From contig NZ_JAUTAN010000001.1 in assembly GCF_030818655.1 (NCBI RefSeq), positions 2,418,001 through 2,482,000 on the forward strand: 64,000 nucleotides of DNA, written 5' to 3'. The notes under the pieces were generated by a model, which saw only the letters and a list, made by a program, of their open reading frames with translations, searched no databases and had not been told where the DNA came from. Positions 7,956-16,972 of this stretch are shown in pieces; the first letter of the stretch is position 1, and every line of letters starts with the position of its first letter. Both the position numbers and the translations under genes were made by a program. This DNA comes from Nocardioides zeae. Lineage in GTDB: Bacteria > Actinomycetota > Actinomycetes > Propionibacteriales > Nocardioidaceae.

Positions 7956-8360
7956 TCAGGCGCGCGCGTCCAGCTCGGCGAGCGCGCGCTTCGGGGCGAC
8001 GAGCCGGTACGACGCGTCCACCAGCTCGGCGACCTCGTCGAGGTCGACCAGGCCGGTGTCGAGGTCGATCCCCCGCCAGCCGGAGGAGGCCCAGTAGCGC
8101 GGGAGGAAGAACCGCCCGTCCTCGTCGAGGGCGGCGAGCTCGGACGGCTCGGCCTTGACCACCGCGGCCGCCGGGTGCGGGCGGCGCGACCCGTCGGCGA
8201 GCTTCTCCTCGCTGCCGAAGAGGCAGAAGATCTTGCCGACCCGGAAGGTCGGGCGGCCGTGGGAGACGACCTCCTCGGCCCGCGGGTAGGCCAGCGCCAC
8301 CGCGCGCAGCCGTCCGAGCCACGGGTCGGCGTCGTCGAACATGATCGGGTGGGGCGTCAC
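7956..8360 (-). CDS. MmcQ/YjbR-family protein
   Basis: A small protein of 134 residues with the YjbR/MmcQ pattern SHGRPTFRVGKIFCLFG, then WRGIDLDTGLVDLDEVAELVDASYRLVAPKR. The family has a CyaY-like fold and possible DNA binding, but no established biochemical role. GTG 8360 follows GGAGGG and overlaps the M16-like stop in a GTGA, so the two are translationally coupled. Confidence 0.8.
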   Translation of the reverse strand: MTPHPIMFDDADPWLGRLRAVALAYPRAEEVVSHGRPTFRVGKIFCLFGSEEKLADGSRRPHPAAAVVKAEPSELAALDEDGRFFLPRYWASSGWRGIDLDTGLVDLDEVAELVDASYRLVAPKRALAELDARA

Positions 8361-9889
8361 GCGCGACCCTCCGGCCGGCGCCCGAAGGCGGAGCGGCCAC
8401 GGTCGGGCCAGGTCGCGTCGCGCACCACGGCGCGGGAGGCACCGGCGAGCACCGCGCCCACGAGCTCGTCGCCCCGGCGCCAGTCCGCCGGGTCGATGGT
8501 CCAGCCCCGCCCCCGCCGGTCGACGAGCTGGACCGCGCCGGCGGTGTCCCGGGCGACGACGACCACGTCGGCGAGGGGCAGCCACCGCAGGTCGTCACCG
8601 ATCCGTCCCCACAGGTCGGCGCCGTCGACGGCCATGCGGGCACCACGGGCCTCGCGGCGCCCCCGGTGCCAGCGCAGCGATCGCGGGACCCGATGCGTCC
8701 GCGGCGCGGCGTGCCACGGCAGGCCCTCGTCGAGCTCGAGGCCCAGCACGGAGGCGCGGGACACCAGGTCCGGGCCCTCCTCGTGGACGACGACGAGCGT
8801 CCCCAGGGCCGCCGCCAGCATGCGGGACAGCCCCTCCACGGTGGCGGTGCGGGCGTGCGCGACCTCCTCGTCCGGCGTGCGCGGGGCGGCGCGGCCCAGC
8901 AGGGTCGCCTCCGCCCATGCGTCGAGCTGGTCCACCGGGTCCGACCACCAGTGCCGGCGGGCGGCGATCGTCGCCACGGCCTGGGCCAGCACCTCGGCGC
9001 GGATCCCCTGCTCGGCCAGCCGCCGCAGCGTAGAGACGACGGCGTCGACGGTCGCGGCGACGTCGTCGACGACGGGGTCGAGCACCAGGTCGAGCTGCAC
9101 CTCGGCGGCACCGACGGGCGTCGCGTGGGTCTGCACGGTGTAGATCAGCGCGCGGGCGCCCCGCAGCTCGTCGTACAGCTCGCGCTCGAGGCACTCCCGC
9201 AGCACGGTGGCGTGCACGGCCGGCACCAGCAGCGAGGCGGCCACCCCGTTCTTCGGCGACTCCACCAGCGTCGGGACGCGCACCAGCGGCTCCGGCACGG
9301 TACGGCGCGGGCGCTGCCCCACGGGCAACCCGCCCGCGAGGTCCTCGGGCAGGGGCGCGGTCGAGGTCAGCACGGCGTTCCCCGCGACGAACCAGTGCCG
9401 CACCCAGTCCCGCACCTCGTCGACCGTGATCGACGGGAGGGCCGGCCAGCCGGCGCCCGTCACCCCGAGGCCGCCGAGACCGTAGCGGTAGGTGAGGAGC
9501 CCGGGATCGGCCGCGTCCCCGCCGGGCCGCTCCGCACGGATCACGTGGAGCTCGCGGACCAGGTCCTCGACCGTGAACCGGCAGTCCCGCACCGCGCCCG
9601 CGACGGCCTCGAGGAAGGCGGCGACCTCCTGCGGCGTACCGGCGGTGTAGAAGGTGACCGTGTCGGGGCCGGTGGCGCCGTTGGCGCGGTGGCCGACCTC
9701 ACCGATCGTGCGGAAGAGCAGGTGCTCGGCGAGGTGCGTGATCCCCGCGAGGTGCGGCGGCTCGTCCGCCGCACCGACCCCGAAGGTCCAGGTGCCGACG
9801 ACCGTCCCGGGCAGGTCGAGCCAGCGGGCACGCACCCCGGCCCGCTCGCCGTCGAACGGACCGGGAACGGTGACGGGCAGGAGCTCCAT
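8357..9889 (-). CDS. M16-family (insulinase-like) zinc peptidase
   Basis: A protein of 510 residues with the inverted zinc motif HLAEH (H52, E55, H56) in the context ITHLAEHLLFR, typical of M16 peptidases. The third ligand is probably one of the glutamates in DLVRELHVIRAE about 75 residues on. The second half is divergent, as in other single-chain actinobacterial M16 proteins. No signal peptide is visible, so it is probably cytoplasmic. ATG 9889 was chosen by homology to the family start; the Shine-Dalgarno is poor. It shares an operon with the YjbR-like gene. Its substrate is unknown. Confidence 0.75.
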   Translation of the reverse strand: MELLPVTVPGPFDGERAGVRARWLDLPGTVVGTWTFGVGAADEPPHLAGITHLAEHLLFRTIGEVGHRANGATGPDTVTFYTAGTPQEVAAFLEAVAGAVRDCRFTVEDLVRELHVIRAERPGGDAADPGLLTYRYGLGGLGVTGAGWPALPSITVDEVRDWVRHWFVAGNAVLTSTAPLPEDLAGGLPVGQRPRRTVPEPLVRVPTLVESPKNGVAASLLVPAVHATVLRECLERELYDELRGARALIYTVQTHATPVGAAEVQLDLVLDPVVDDVAATVDAVVSTLRRLAEQGIRAEVLAQAVATIAARRHWWSDPVDQLDAWAEATLLGRAAPRTPDEEVAHARTATVEGLSRMLAAALGTLVVVHEEGPDLVSRASVLGLELDEGLPWHAAPRTHRVPRSLRWHRGRREARGARMAVDGADLWGRIGDDLRWLPLADVVVVARDTAGAVQLVDRRGRGWTIDPADWRRGDELVGAVLAGASRAVVRDATWPDRGRSAFGRRPEGRA

Positions 9890-9902
9890 CGGGGGACCCG
9901 CG

Positions 9903-10988
9903 TCAGACGACGCGGTGCATCCAGCCGAACGTGTCCTCGGCGCGGCCGTACTGGATGTCCACGAGCGCCTGGCGGATCGTGGTCGTGACGGGGCCGCCCT
10001 CGGCGTCACCCGTGGCGGACGGCACCTCGCCACCGGCCCACTTGAGCGCACCGACGGGCGTGACGACCGCCGCCGTGCCGCAGGCGAAGACCTCGACGAT
10101 GTCGCCGCTGGTGACACCGTCGCGCCACTCGTCGATCGTGAACTTCCGCTCGACGACCTGGTGGCCCAGCTTGCCGGCGAGCTCGATGATCGAGCTGCGG
10201 GTGATGCCCTCGAGGATCGTGCCGGTCTCCGGGGTGGAGATGGTGCCGTCGGCGTGCACGAAGTACATGTTCATGCCGCCGAGCTCCTCGACGTACCGCC
10301 CCTCCTGGGCGTCGAGGAAGACGACCTGGTCGCAGCCGTGCGCCGAGGCCTCCTGCTGGGCGACGAGCGAGCTGGCGTAGTTGCCGCCGGTCTTCGCCGC
10401 GCCCATGCCGCCGCGGCCCGCCCGCGTGTACTCCTCCGTCAGCCAGAGGCTGACGGGCTTCACGCCGCCGCGGAAGTAGGCCCCCGCCGGCGAGGCGATC
10501 ACCATGTAGGTGACGTGCTGGGACGGCCGCACCCCGAGGAACGTCTCGGAGGCGAACATGAACGGTCGCAGGTAGAGGCTCTTCTCCCCCTCGGCGTCGG
10601 GCACCCAGCGCTCGTCGGCGCGCACGAGCGCGTCGACGGTCTCGACGAAGTCGGCGGGGTCGAGCACCGGCAGCGCGAGGCGCGCGGAGGAGCGCGCCAT
10701 GCGCTCGGCGTTGGCCTCGGGACGGAACAGCCACACCGAGCCGTCGGCGTGCCGGTAGGCCTTCATGCCCTCGAAGATCTCCTGCGCGTAGTGCAGGACC
10801 GCGGTGGCGGGATCGAGCGTGAGCGGGCCGTAGGGCGTGATGCGGGCCGCGTGCCACCCCTCCTGGGGCGTCCACTCCACCGTGAGCATGTGGTCGGTGA
10901 AGTGCACGCCGAACCCCGGCGAGGCCAGGATCCCGGCCAGGCGCGCGTCGTCGACGGGGGTCGGGTTGGGGGTGGTGCTGATCTGCAT
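9903..10988 (-). CDS. ilvE: Branched-chain amino acid aminotransferase
   Basis: A fold-IV PLP aminotransferase of 361 residues that transfers amino groups to the 2-oxo acids of Leu, Ile and Val. The PLP lysine lies in GAAKTGGNYASSL, and the cofactor phosphate loop includes EELGGMNMYFV and GTILEGITRSSIIEL. The length and the YGPLTLDPATAVLHYAQEIFEGMKAYR region fit the IlvE class II type. ATG 10988 has a weak ribosome site. A hairpin separates it from the upstream leuB, so some transcripts may end before ilvE. Confidence 0.93.
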   Translation of the reverse strand: MQISTTPNPTPVDDARLAGILASPGFGVHFTDHMLTVEWTPQEGWHAARITPYGPLTLDPATAVLHYAQEIFEGMKAYRHADGSVWLFRPEANAERMARSSARLALPVLDPADFVETVDALVRADERWVPDAEGEKSLYLRPFMFASETFLGVRPSQHVTYMVIASPAGAYFRGGVKPVSLWLTEEYTRAGRGGMGAAKTGGNYASSLVAQQEASAHGCDQVVFLDAQEGRYVEELGGMNMYFVHADGTISTPETGTILEGITRSSIIELAGKLGHQVVERKFTIDEWRDGVTSGDIVEVFACGTAAVVTPVGALKWAGGEVPSATGDAEGGPVTTTIRQALVDIQYGRAEDTFGWMHRVV

Positions 10989-11050
10989 GGGGGGCACGGT
11001 AGTCCACTCCTCGGGGGCGGGTGGCAGGTCGGTGGCGGGTCGGAAATGCG

Positions 11051-11087
11051 ACGACGCCGGGCACACCCACGGGGTGCCCGGCGTCGT
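11051..11087. terminator. Hairpin between leuB and ilvE
   Basis: A perfect 14-bp stem (ACGACGCCGGGCAC / GTGCCCGGCGTCGT) with a 9-nt loop lies just after leuB. There is no T-tract, as is usual for actinobacterial hairpin terminators. It would terminate or stabilise the leuB transcript. Confidence 0.65.
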
Positions 11088-11110
11088 GACGAGTCGTCAG
11101 GGAGCGGGGC

Positions 11111-12193
11111 TCACCCGGCTACTCGCGCGGCGATGGCGTCGCCGACCGCGGCGGTACGGCGCGGCTCGGCGCCCGCGCGACCGGCGAGGTCCGCGATCAC
11201 GGCCTCCTCGATCGTCGCGGCGGAGGCGTGGTGCCCGAGGTGGTCGAGCAGCAGCGCGGCGGACAGGATCGCCGCCGTGGGGTCGGCCTTCTGCTGGCCC
11301 GCGATGTCGGGCGCGGAGCCGTGCACGGGCTCGAACATCGACGGGGTCGTGCGGTCCGGGTTCACGTTGCCGGACGCGGCCAGGCCGATGCCACCGGTCA
11401 CGGCAGCGGCCAGGTCGGTGATGATGTCGCCGAAGAGGTTGTCGGTGACGATCACGTCGAAGCGCGACGGGTCGGTCGTCATGAAGATGGTGGCCGCGTC
11501 GATGTGCAGGTAGTCGACGGTGACGTCCGGGTGCTCGGCGCCGACCTCCTTCACGATCCGGCTCCACACCGCACCGCCGTAGGTCAGCACGTTCGTCTTG
11601 TGGATGAGCGTGAGCTTCTTGCGGGGGCGGCGCTCGGCGCGGGCGAAGGCGTCCCGCACGACACGCTCCACGCCGAAGGCGGTGGTGATCGAGACCTCGG
11701 TGGCGGTCTCGGCGGGCGTGCCGACGCGGATGGCGCCGCCGTTGCCCGTGTAGGGACCCTCGGTGCCCTCGCGGACGACGACGAAGTCGACGTCGCCCGG
11801 GTCGGCCAGCGGCGAGGTCACGCCGGGGAAGATGCGCGAGGGTCGCAGGTTCACGTAGTGGTCGAGCTCGAAGCGCAGGCGCAGCAGCAGTCCACGCTCG
11901 AGGAGGCCGGGCGGCAGGTTGGGGTCACCGGGCTTGCCGCCCACGGCTCCGAGCAGGATCGCGTCGTGCGCACGGATCTCCTCCAGCACACCGTCCGGCA
12001 GCACCTCGCCGGTCGCGAGGTAGCGCTCCGCACCCAGGTCGTAGCGGGTGGGCTCGAACTTCACACCGGCAGGAGCGGCGACCTCGAGCACCTTGAGGGC
12101 CTCGGCGGTCACCTCCTGGCCGATGCCGTCGCCGGGGATGACGGCGAGCTTCAGCGAGCCGGGAGCGGCGGACGTCGTGGAGGAGTCGGTCAT
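11111..12193 (-). CDS. leuB: 3-isopropylmalate dehydrogenase
   Basis: A decarboxylating NAD-dependent dehydrogenase of 360 residues acting in leucine synthesis; the partner enzyme in the citramalate route can be the same protein. It has the dinucleotide/substrate motifs [25 protein letters not shown], the long [14 protein letters not shown] metal-binding stretch and [16 protein letters not shown] 12193 matches family length. It follows a 41-codon gene by 11 nt, so the two are probably cotranscribed. Confidence 0.94.
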   Translation of the reverse strand: MTDSSTTSAAPGSLKLAVIPGDGIGQEVTAEALKVLEVAAPAGVKFEPTRYDLGAERYLATGEVLPDGVLEEIRAHDAILLGAVGGKPGDPNLPPGLLERGLLLRLRFELDHYVNLRPSRIFPGVTSPLADPGDVDFVVVREGTEGPYTGNGGAIRVGTPAETATEVSITTAFGVERVVRDAFARAERRPRKKLTLIHKTNVLTYGGAVWSRIVKEVGAEHPDVTVDYLHIDAATIFMTTDPSRFDVIVTDNLFGDIITDLAAAVTGGIGLAASGNVNPDRTTPSMFEPVHGSAPDIAGQQKADPTAAILSAALLLDHLGHHASAATIEEAVIADLAGRAGAEPRRTAAVGDAIAARVAG

Positions 12194-12204
12194 GGCGGGT
12201 GAGC

Positions 12205-12330
12205 CTAGTTGTCGTCGGGGCGGTCGCCGCGGGTGTCCCGCAGGTCGAGCGCCGCCTGCAGGGCCTCACGGCTGTGGGGGTTCTGCGGGTCGTGGCTGGC
12301 GGGTCCCCACTCGGGATACATGTCGTACAT
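12205..12330 (-). CDS. Small protein of 41 residues ([10 protein letters not shown]...), unknown function
   Basis: A short frame starts at ATG 12330 behind a strong AGAGGAGA ribosome site 7 nt away and ends 11 nt before leuB. The product starts [18 protein letters not shown] and continues with a charged, helix-prone tail ([21 protein letters not shown]). It has no signal peptide or membrane segment. Codon choice (G/C third positions) agrees with real genes here. I recall similar short hypothetical proteins in actinobacteria but assign no function. Confidence 0.65.
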   Translation of the reverse strand: MYDMYPEWGPASHDPQNPHSREALQAALDLRDTRGDRPDDN

Positions 12331-12774
12331 GGCTCGTCTCCTCTGGTCGCCGGGACCGGGTGGTCGCCGGGGGTGGTGAGTGTCGGTCGGTGCGGGTTGC
12401 AGCTGCGCTGCGTGTGCGACGCCCCGGGCGGGGCTGGGTCCGGACCGGGATCACCAGGAGGACTCGAGCGGGTCAGCGGATCGCGCGTGAGGTGCCGTGC
12501 GCCGCCGCGGGGTGTCGTGCCCGCATCGCGTGCGCTGGCTCAGGGGTGGGAGCGAGGAGCGGATGCGGGGATCCGATGAGGCCGGAGGGAGCACAACGCC
12601 GAACACCGCGGCGAGGTGGCCTCACCTTCAGTGGGCCTCGCCGCGGCGAACGATAAGTACGATCACGCTCCGCATGGTGCGACGACGGTACGCCGCGCCC
12701 GCAGCCCGCGGGAGACCCTGCGGCGAACCGTTCACCATCTGAGACGAGAGGCCCGGAATGGCAGACTCGGTCCT
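12331..12774. other. 444-bp divergent intergenic region
   Basis: This region lies between the small leuB-linked gene and a methyltransferase. It holds promoters for both directions, not confidently assignable, and one strong inverted repeat, CCGCGGCGAGG (12606-12616) with CCTCGCCGCGG (12636-12646), 11 bp with a 19-nt loop. No tRNA, riboswitch or credible coding frame was recognised. Confidence 0.5.
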
Positions 12775-13341
12775 GTGAGTGCCCCGCCCGAGCTGCCCGA
12801 CGTCGTCACCCGAGCCTTCGACGTGTCGCGGCGGGCGGGCTACGTCTCGTTCTGCCGGAACGAGACGGGGCGCCTGCTGGCGATGCTCGCGGCGACGCGC
12901 AGCGGCGTCATGGCCGAGTTCGGCACGGGCTGCGGGGTCGGCACCGCGTGGCTGCGCAGCGGCATGCGGGGCGACGCCCACATCCTGACGGCCGAGCTCG
13001 ACGAGCGCCTCGCCGACGCGGCCGCCGAGATCTTCGTCGACGACCCCCAGGTCGAGGTGCTGGCCGCCGACTGGTCGACCCTCGGCGGCAAGGGCCCCTT
13101 CTCGCTGCTCTTCCTGGACTCCGGGGACCCGGCGTCGGTCGCCGTCGACAAGATCGCCGACCTCGTGGAGCCCGGCGGGATCGTCGTGCTCGACGACTTC
13201 GTGCCGTGCGAGCTGTGGCCGCCGATCACCTACGGCCGCGTGGACGTGCTCCGCGAGCAGTGGCTGACCGACGAGCGCTTCACCGCGGTCGAGGTGATGG
13301 TGGCCTCCGACGCCTCAGCGGTCGTCGCGACCCGCCGCTGA
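12775..13341 (+). CDS. Class I SAM-dependent methyltransferase, O-methyltransferase-like
   Basis: A protein of 188 residues with the SAM-binding glycine motif MAEFGTGCGVGTAWL, the acidic end of strand 2 in LTAELDE, and LLFLDSGDP then GGIVVLDDF, as in small CmoM/O-methyltransferase-like enzymes. GTG 12775 is chosen because the domain begins there; the frame is open to 12616 but the extra residues are Arg-rich and noncoding-like. It overlaps the convergent YczE-like gene by 27 bp. The substrate is unknown. Confidence 0.75.
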   Translation: MSAPPELPDVVTRAFDVSRRAGYVSFCRNETGRLLAMLAATRSGVMAEFGTGCGVGTAWLRSGMRGDAHILTAELDERLADAAAEIFVDDPQVEVLAADWSTLGGKGPFSLLFLDSGDPASVAVDKIADLVEPGGIVVLDDFVPCELWPPITYGRVDVLREQWLTDERFTAVEVMVASDASAVVATRR

Positions 13342-13989
13342 CCCACCCAGGTCCACCGTGAAGAACGGCAGCATGGCCTGGGTCAGCGGACCGATCGCCA
13401 GCGCGTAGAGCAGGGTCCCCACCCCGACGATCCCGCCGAGGACGAGACCGCCCAGCACGACGGTCACCTCGATGCCGGTGCGGACCAGCCGGAGGGACAG
13501 CCCGGTCCGCCGCGCGAGCCCGGTCATGAGCCCGTCCCGGGGGCCGCGCCCCAGCTGGGCGCCGATGTAGAGCGCCGAGGCGAACCCGCACAGCAGCACC
13601 CCGCCCACCATGAGGGCGACGCGGTCCAGCGGGCCGTCCACCCGGCCCAGCAGGGCGATGGTGGCGTCCGCGCTGAGACCGAGCACGAAGGGGTTCGCCA
13701 GCGTGGCGAGCCCCGGGCGCTCCCGCAGCGGGACCCAGGCGAGCAGCACCACGAAGCTGGCGAGGATGAGCACCTGGCCCAGGCTCAGCGGGACGTGGGT
13801 GGCGATGCCGGAGTGCAGCACGTCCCAGGGCGCCAGCCCGACCGCGCCGCCGACCATCATGCCGAGCGAGACGCCGTAGCAGACCAGGCCGACCGTCATC
13901 TGCACCAGGCGGCGGGGCAGGTGGCCCGCGCGCAGCTGGGCGACGGGGCCGAGGTCCTGGAGGGTGCGGGAGGCGAGGGGCGTGCTCAT
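13315..13989 (-). CDS. YczE/YitT-type integral membrane protein
   Basis: A membrane protein of 224 residues with about five or six hydrophobic segments and the family pattern GLVCYGVSLGMMVGGAVGLAPWDVLHSGIA near the start, then IGAQLGRGPRDGLMTGLARRTG in the middle. The function is unknown. It is divergent from a MocR regulator 62 nt away, the arrangement typical for the YczR/YczE pair. ATG 13989 gives the family start. Confidence 0.8.
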   Translation of the reverse strand: MSTPLASRTLQDLGPVAQLRAGHLPRRLVQMTVGLVCYGVSLGMMVGGAVGLAPWDVLHSGIATHVPLSLGQVLILASFVVLLAWVPLRERPGLATLANPFVLGLSADATIALLGRVDGPLDRVALMVGGVLLCGFASALYIGAQLGRGPRDGLMTGLARRTGLSLRLVRTGIEVTVVLGGLVLGGIVGVGTLLYALAIGPLTQAMLPFFTVDLGGSAAGRDDR

Positions 13990-14051
13990 GCGACAAGTCT
14001 CGACCCGCATTGGCCTTCTCATCCATAGCCACTTCTGGAAGAGTGGCCTGC

Positions 14052-15551
14052 ATGAGCGCCACCGTGACCGCCTCGCGCATAGCCACCCTCGTCGACGGGT
14101 TCGACCGCTCCCCCGCGTACGAGGGTCTCGCCGCCGCCCTCCGGCTCGCGATCGGCGACGGTCGCGTGCCCTACGGCGCGCGGCTCCCCAGCGAGCGCGA
14201 CCTCACGGGCGTGCTCGCCGTCTCCCGCACGACGGTGACGCGGGCCTACGCGCTGCTCGTCGAGCAGGGGTACGCCGCCGCCCGCCGTGGTGCCGGCACC
14301 TTCGCCCAGGTGCCGGGCGGGCCCGCACGCGCCCGCGACCGCGCGCTGACGCCACGCCCGACCCGCGTCGTACCGCGGGCCGACGGCCGGGGCGACGCCG
14401 GCGGTCTGGGCGACGACGACCTCGTCGACCTCGTCTGCGCCGCCTGCCCGGCGCCGCCGGGGATCGCGGAGGCGTACGCCGCGGCGGCGGACGAGCTGCC
14501 CGGCTACCTCGGCGGTCACGGCTACTTCCCCACCGCGCTGCCCCAGCTCGCGGAGGCGATCGCCGCCCGCTACGAGGCCGACGGGCTGCCGACGACGCCG
14601 GACCAGGTCGTCGTGACGGCCGGTGCCCTCGCCGGGACGGCCATCGCCGCCTCGGCCCTCGTCCGCACCGGTGACCGGGCCCTCGTCGACAACCCGGTCT
14701 ACCCCAACGCCGTGCACGCGTTGCGCCGGGCCGGGGCCCGCATCGCCACCGCCCCCGTCGGCCGGGAGGGCTGGGACCTCGACGCCTACGTCGCGGCCGT
14801 CCGCCAGGCGGCGCCGCGGGTCGCCTACGTGATCCCCGACTTCCAGAACCCGACGGGCCACCTCCTCGGGGTCGACGACCGGGAGCGACTGGCCGACACG
14901 CTGCGTCGGGCCCACGTCGTGCCCCTCGTCGACGAGTCCCTGCGCCACCTCCGGCTCGACGTCGAGGCCACCGCGATGCCGCCGGCCTTCGCCTCCCTCG
15001 CCGCCGACGCCGTCAGCGTGGGCAGCGCCAGCAAGGTGCTGTGGGGCGGCCTCCGCCTCGGCTGGATGCGGCTGCCGAGCGCGTCCGTCGCCGCGACCGT
15101 CGAGGCCCGGCTCGGGCTCGACCTCGGCGCCCCCGTGCTCGAGCAGCTCGTGCTCGCCCGGCTCCTCGCCGACCCCACCGCCGAGGACGCCCAGCGGGAG
15201 CGCATGGGGTCCCAGCGGGACCACCTCGTCGCCGCCCTCCGCCGCCACCTCCCCTCCTGGCGCTTCGAGGTGCCGCGGGGCGGCCTCGTGCTGTGGTGCG
15301 AGCTGCCGGCTCCCGTCGCCAGCCGGCTCGCCGACGAGGCGGAGCGCCTGGGCGTGGCCATCGCCGCGGGGCCGCAGTTCGCCACCGGGGGCGGTCTCGA
15401 CCGGTTCGTGCGGCTGCCGTGGACGCGCCCGCCGCACGAGCTCGACCTCGCCGTCGAGCGTCTCGCCGCCGCCTGGGACCGGGTCACCGGCGGGACCGAC
15501 GGGTCCGCGAGGGGCCGGCGCAGCGGCGAGGGCACCGTGCTCGTGGCCTGA
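14052..15551 (+). CDS. MocR-type regulator (GntR HTH fused to aminotransferase fold), YczR-like
   Basis: A protein of 499 residues. Residues about 10-80 are a GntR winged helix (RLPSERDLTGVLAVSRTTVTRAYALLVEQGY), followed by a linker and a fold-I aminotransferase domain. The PLP lysine is K328 in GSASKVLWGG, preceded by YVIPDFQNPTGH. Such proteins act as PLP-dependent regulators rather than enzymes. The divergent YczE-like gene is its likely target. The 62-bp spacer holds an imperfect inverted repeat GCCACTTC/GAAGaGTGGC (about 14029-14047) that could be the operator. Confidence 0.87.
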   Translation: MSATVTASRIATLVDGFDRSPAYEGLAAALRLAIGDGRVPYGARLPSERDLTGVLAVSRTTVTRAYALLVEQGYAAARRGAGTFAQVPGGPARARDRALTPRPTRVVPRADGRGDAGGLGDDDLVDLVCAACPAPPGIAEAYAAAADELPGYLGGHGYFPTALPQLAEAIAARYEADGLPTTPDQVVVTAGALAGTAIAASALVRTGDRALVDNPVYPNAVHALRRAGARIATAPVGREGWDLDAYVAAVRQAAPRVAYVIPDFQNPTGHLLGVDDRERLADTLRRAHVVPLVDESLRHLRLDVEATAMPPAFASLAADAVSVGSASKVLWGGLRLGWMRLPSASVAATVEARLGLDLGAPVLEQLVLARLLADPTAEDAQRERMGSQRDHLVAALRRHLPSWRFEVPRGGLVLWCELPAPVASRLADEAERLGVAIAAGPQFATGGGLDRFVRLPWTRPPHELDLAVERLAAAWDRVTGGTDGSARGRRSGEGTVLVA

Positions 15552-15557
15552 CCCCGG

Positions 15558-16415
15558 TCAGGCCGGCACCCCCACGCCGTGCGGCGCATCGTCGTAGCCC
15601 GCCGCGTGGCGCACCCCGCCCGCGACCACCGTCTCGACCCGGTTGCCGGGCGCGACCACGACCCGGAGGGCCCGACCGCCGTCCGTGACCGCTGCCGCGA
15701 CCTCGTCGAGCCGGGCCCCGACCTCCTGCAGGCGGTCGCCGAGACCCTGCACCGAGGCGACCAGCCGCTGCGCCAGCTCGCCGATCCGCTGGGCGGCCGA
15801 GCGCACCCGCATCCCCAGGGCGGCCAGGGTCGGCCCCGTGCCCACCCCGGAGATCAGCACCGGCGCCATGGGCACGAGCCAGGCCACGATGTCGGCGATG
15901 GTCTCGCGCACCACCTGCCGCACCCCGGCGACCAGCGAGCTCGCGAGCTGGACCGAGGCGGCCACGCCCGTGGCCGCGACGGCGCAGGCGTCGACGGCGA
16001 GGCTGCGCCCGAGGCCATACGTCGTGTACGCCGCAGCCGCCGCGCCCTCCCAGTCCGCCGTCACCGTCGTGACCTCGCCCTCGTAGCCCGCCGCCGTCGC
16101 CGCGAGGCCCCGCGCCACCGCGTCCCAGGTCGCCGCCTGGGCCAGCACCGCGTCGGGGTTGCCCGCGAGGTGGTCGAGGAACCGGTGCAGCGGCTCGATG
16201 CGCTCCAGGAGGAAGCCGATGCCCGCGCCCACCAGCGTCCCGACGGGGTCGCTGAGGACGCCCGCCACCTCGGTGGCGCCGCACAGGGTCAGCAGCCCGC
16301 CCTCGGCCCAGTCGCCCCGCGCCAGCGCCTCCCCCGTCGACAGCAGGGTGTCGACGACCGCCCCGCCGGTGTGCCACGTGCGGGTGTCGCCCTCCTCCAC
16401 CACCTCGACGCTCAC
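15558..16415 (-). CDS. WXG-type long helical protein, candidate type VII secretion substrate
   Basis: A protein of 285 residues, largely helical and alanine-rich. A Trp-x-Gly turn lies in TADWEGAAAAAYTTYGLG, the hallmark of WXG100-related ESX substrates, and several amphipathic or hydrophobic helices follow (VQLASSLVAGVRQVVRETIADIVAWLVPMAPVLISG). No toxin domain is evident at the short C-terminus. GTG 16415 overlaps the upstream EspC-like stop (GTGA). The three-gene set resembles ESX accessory cassettes, but no ESX machinery lies in the window. Confidence 0.6.
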   Translation of the reverse strand: MSVEVVEEGDTRTWHTGGAVVDTLLSTGEALARGDWAEGGLLTLCGATEVAGVLSDPVGTLVGAGIGFLLERIEPLHRFLDHLAGNPDAVLAQAATWDAVARGLAATAAGYEGEVTTVTADWEGAAAAAYTTYGLGRSLAVDACAVAATGVAASVQLASSLVAGVRQVVRETIADIVAWLVPMAPVLISGVGTGPTLAALGMRVRSAAQRIGELAQRLVASVQGLGDRLQEVGARLDEVAAAVTDGGRALRVVVAPGNRVETVVAGGVRHAAGYDDAPHGVGVPA

Positions 16416-16972
16416 GGCGCCACCTCCGCCCCCGGGGCCGGCACCCCCACCGGCACCCCCACCGGGACCGGCACGGCCGGGGGCGCCACCGGGGAGACCG
16501 GCGACCCCTCGAGGCGGTCGAGCCACGCGGCCGCCTCGACCACCGCACCGACGGCCTGGCGGACGGTCCCCCGGACCAGCTCCTCGCCGGTCGCCTGCGC
16601 GGCCCCCGCCACCGTCTCGACCACGCCCGCGGCCGCCGGCCAGGCCTGCTCCCGCACGCCGTCGACGGTGCGGGACAGGCCGGTCGCCGTCGCCGCCACG
16701 GCGACGTCGGTGGCCTCGATCCCGGCGGCGACCGAACGGACCTCCGTCGCAGCGGTCGCGAGCGACCCGACCGTCGTCGCGCAGGCGGCGATGCCCGTCA
16801 GCTGCGTCCCGGCGAGCAGCGGGACGAGGAACGAGCAGAGCACGCCGAACGCATCGTGGTCGGCCGCCGTGGTGCGTGCCGCCTCGAGGGCCGACCTGGG
16901 CTCCTCGGCCAGCACGTCGACCCGGGCCGCGTGCAGCCGCAGCTCGGCCGGGTCCATCCCCAGGACGCTCAT
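16412..16972 (-). CDS. EspC-like ESX-associated protein
   Basis: A protein of 186 residues. The N-terminus MSVLGMDPAELRLHAARVDVLA matches the EspC/ESX-1 secretion-associated family, in which a conserved Asp-Pro-x-x-Leu leads a helix. A central alanine-rich helical region follows. The C-terminus is a Pro-Val repeat (PVSPVAPPAVPVPVGVPVG). ATG 16972 overlaps the YbaB-like stop (ATGA), and its own stop overlaps the next gene, so the trio is one coupled operon. Confidence 0.6.
   Translation of the reverse strand: MSVLGMDPAELRLHAARVDVLAEEPRSALEAARTTAADHDAFGVLCSFLVPLLAGTQLTGIAACATTVGSLATAATEVRSVAAGIEATDVAVAATATGLSRTVDGVREQAWPAAAGVVETVAGAAQATGEELVRGTVRQAVGAVVEAAAWLDRLEGSPVSPVAPPAVPVPVGVPVGVPAPGAEVAP

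Noticed and set aside
12616..12774. Upstream extension of the methyltransferase frame
   Set aside because: The extra 53 residues are Arg-rich and do not belong to the fold; GTG 12775 fits.
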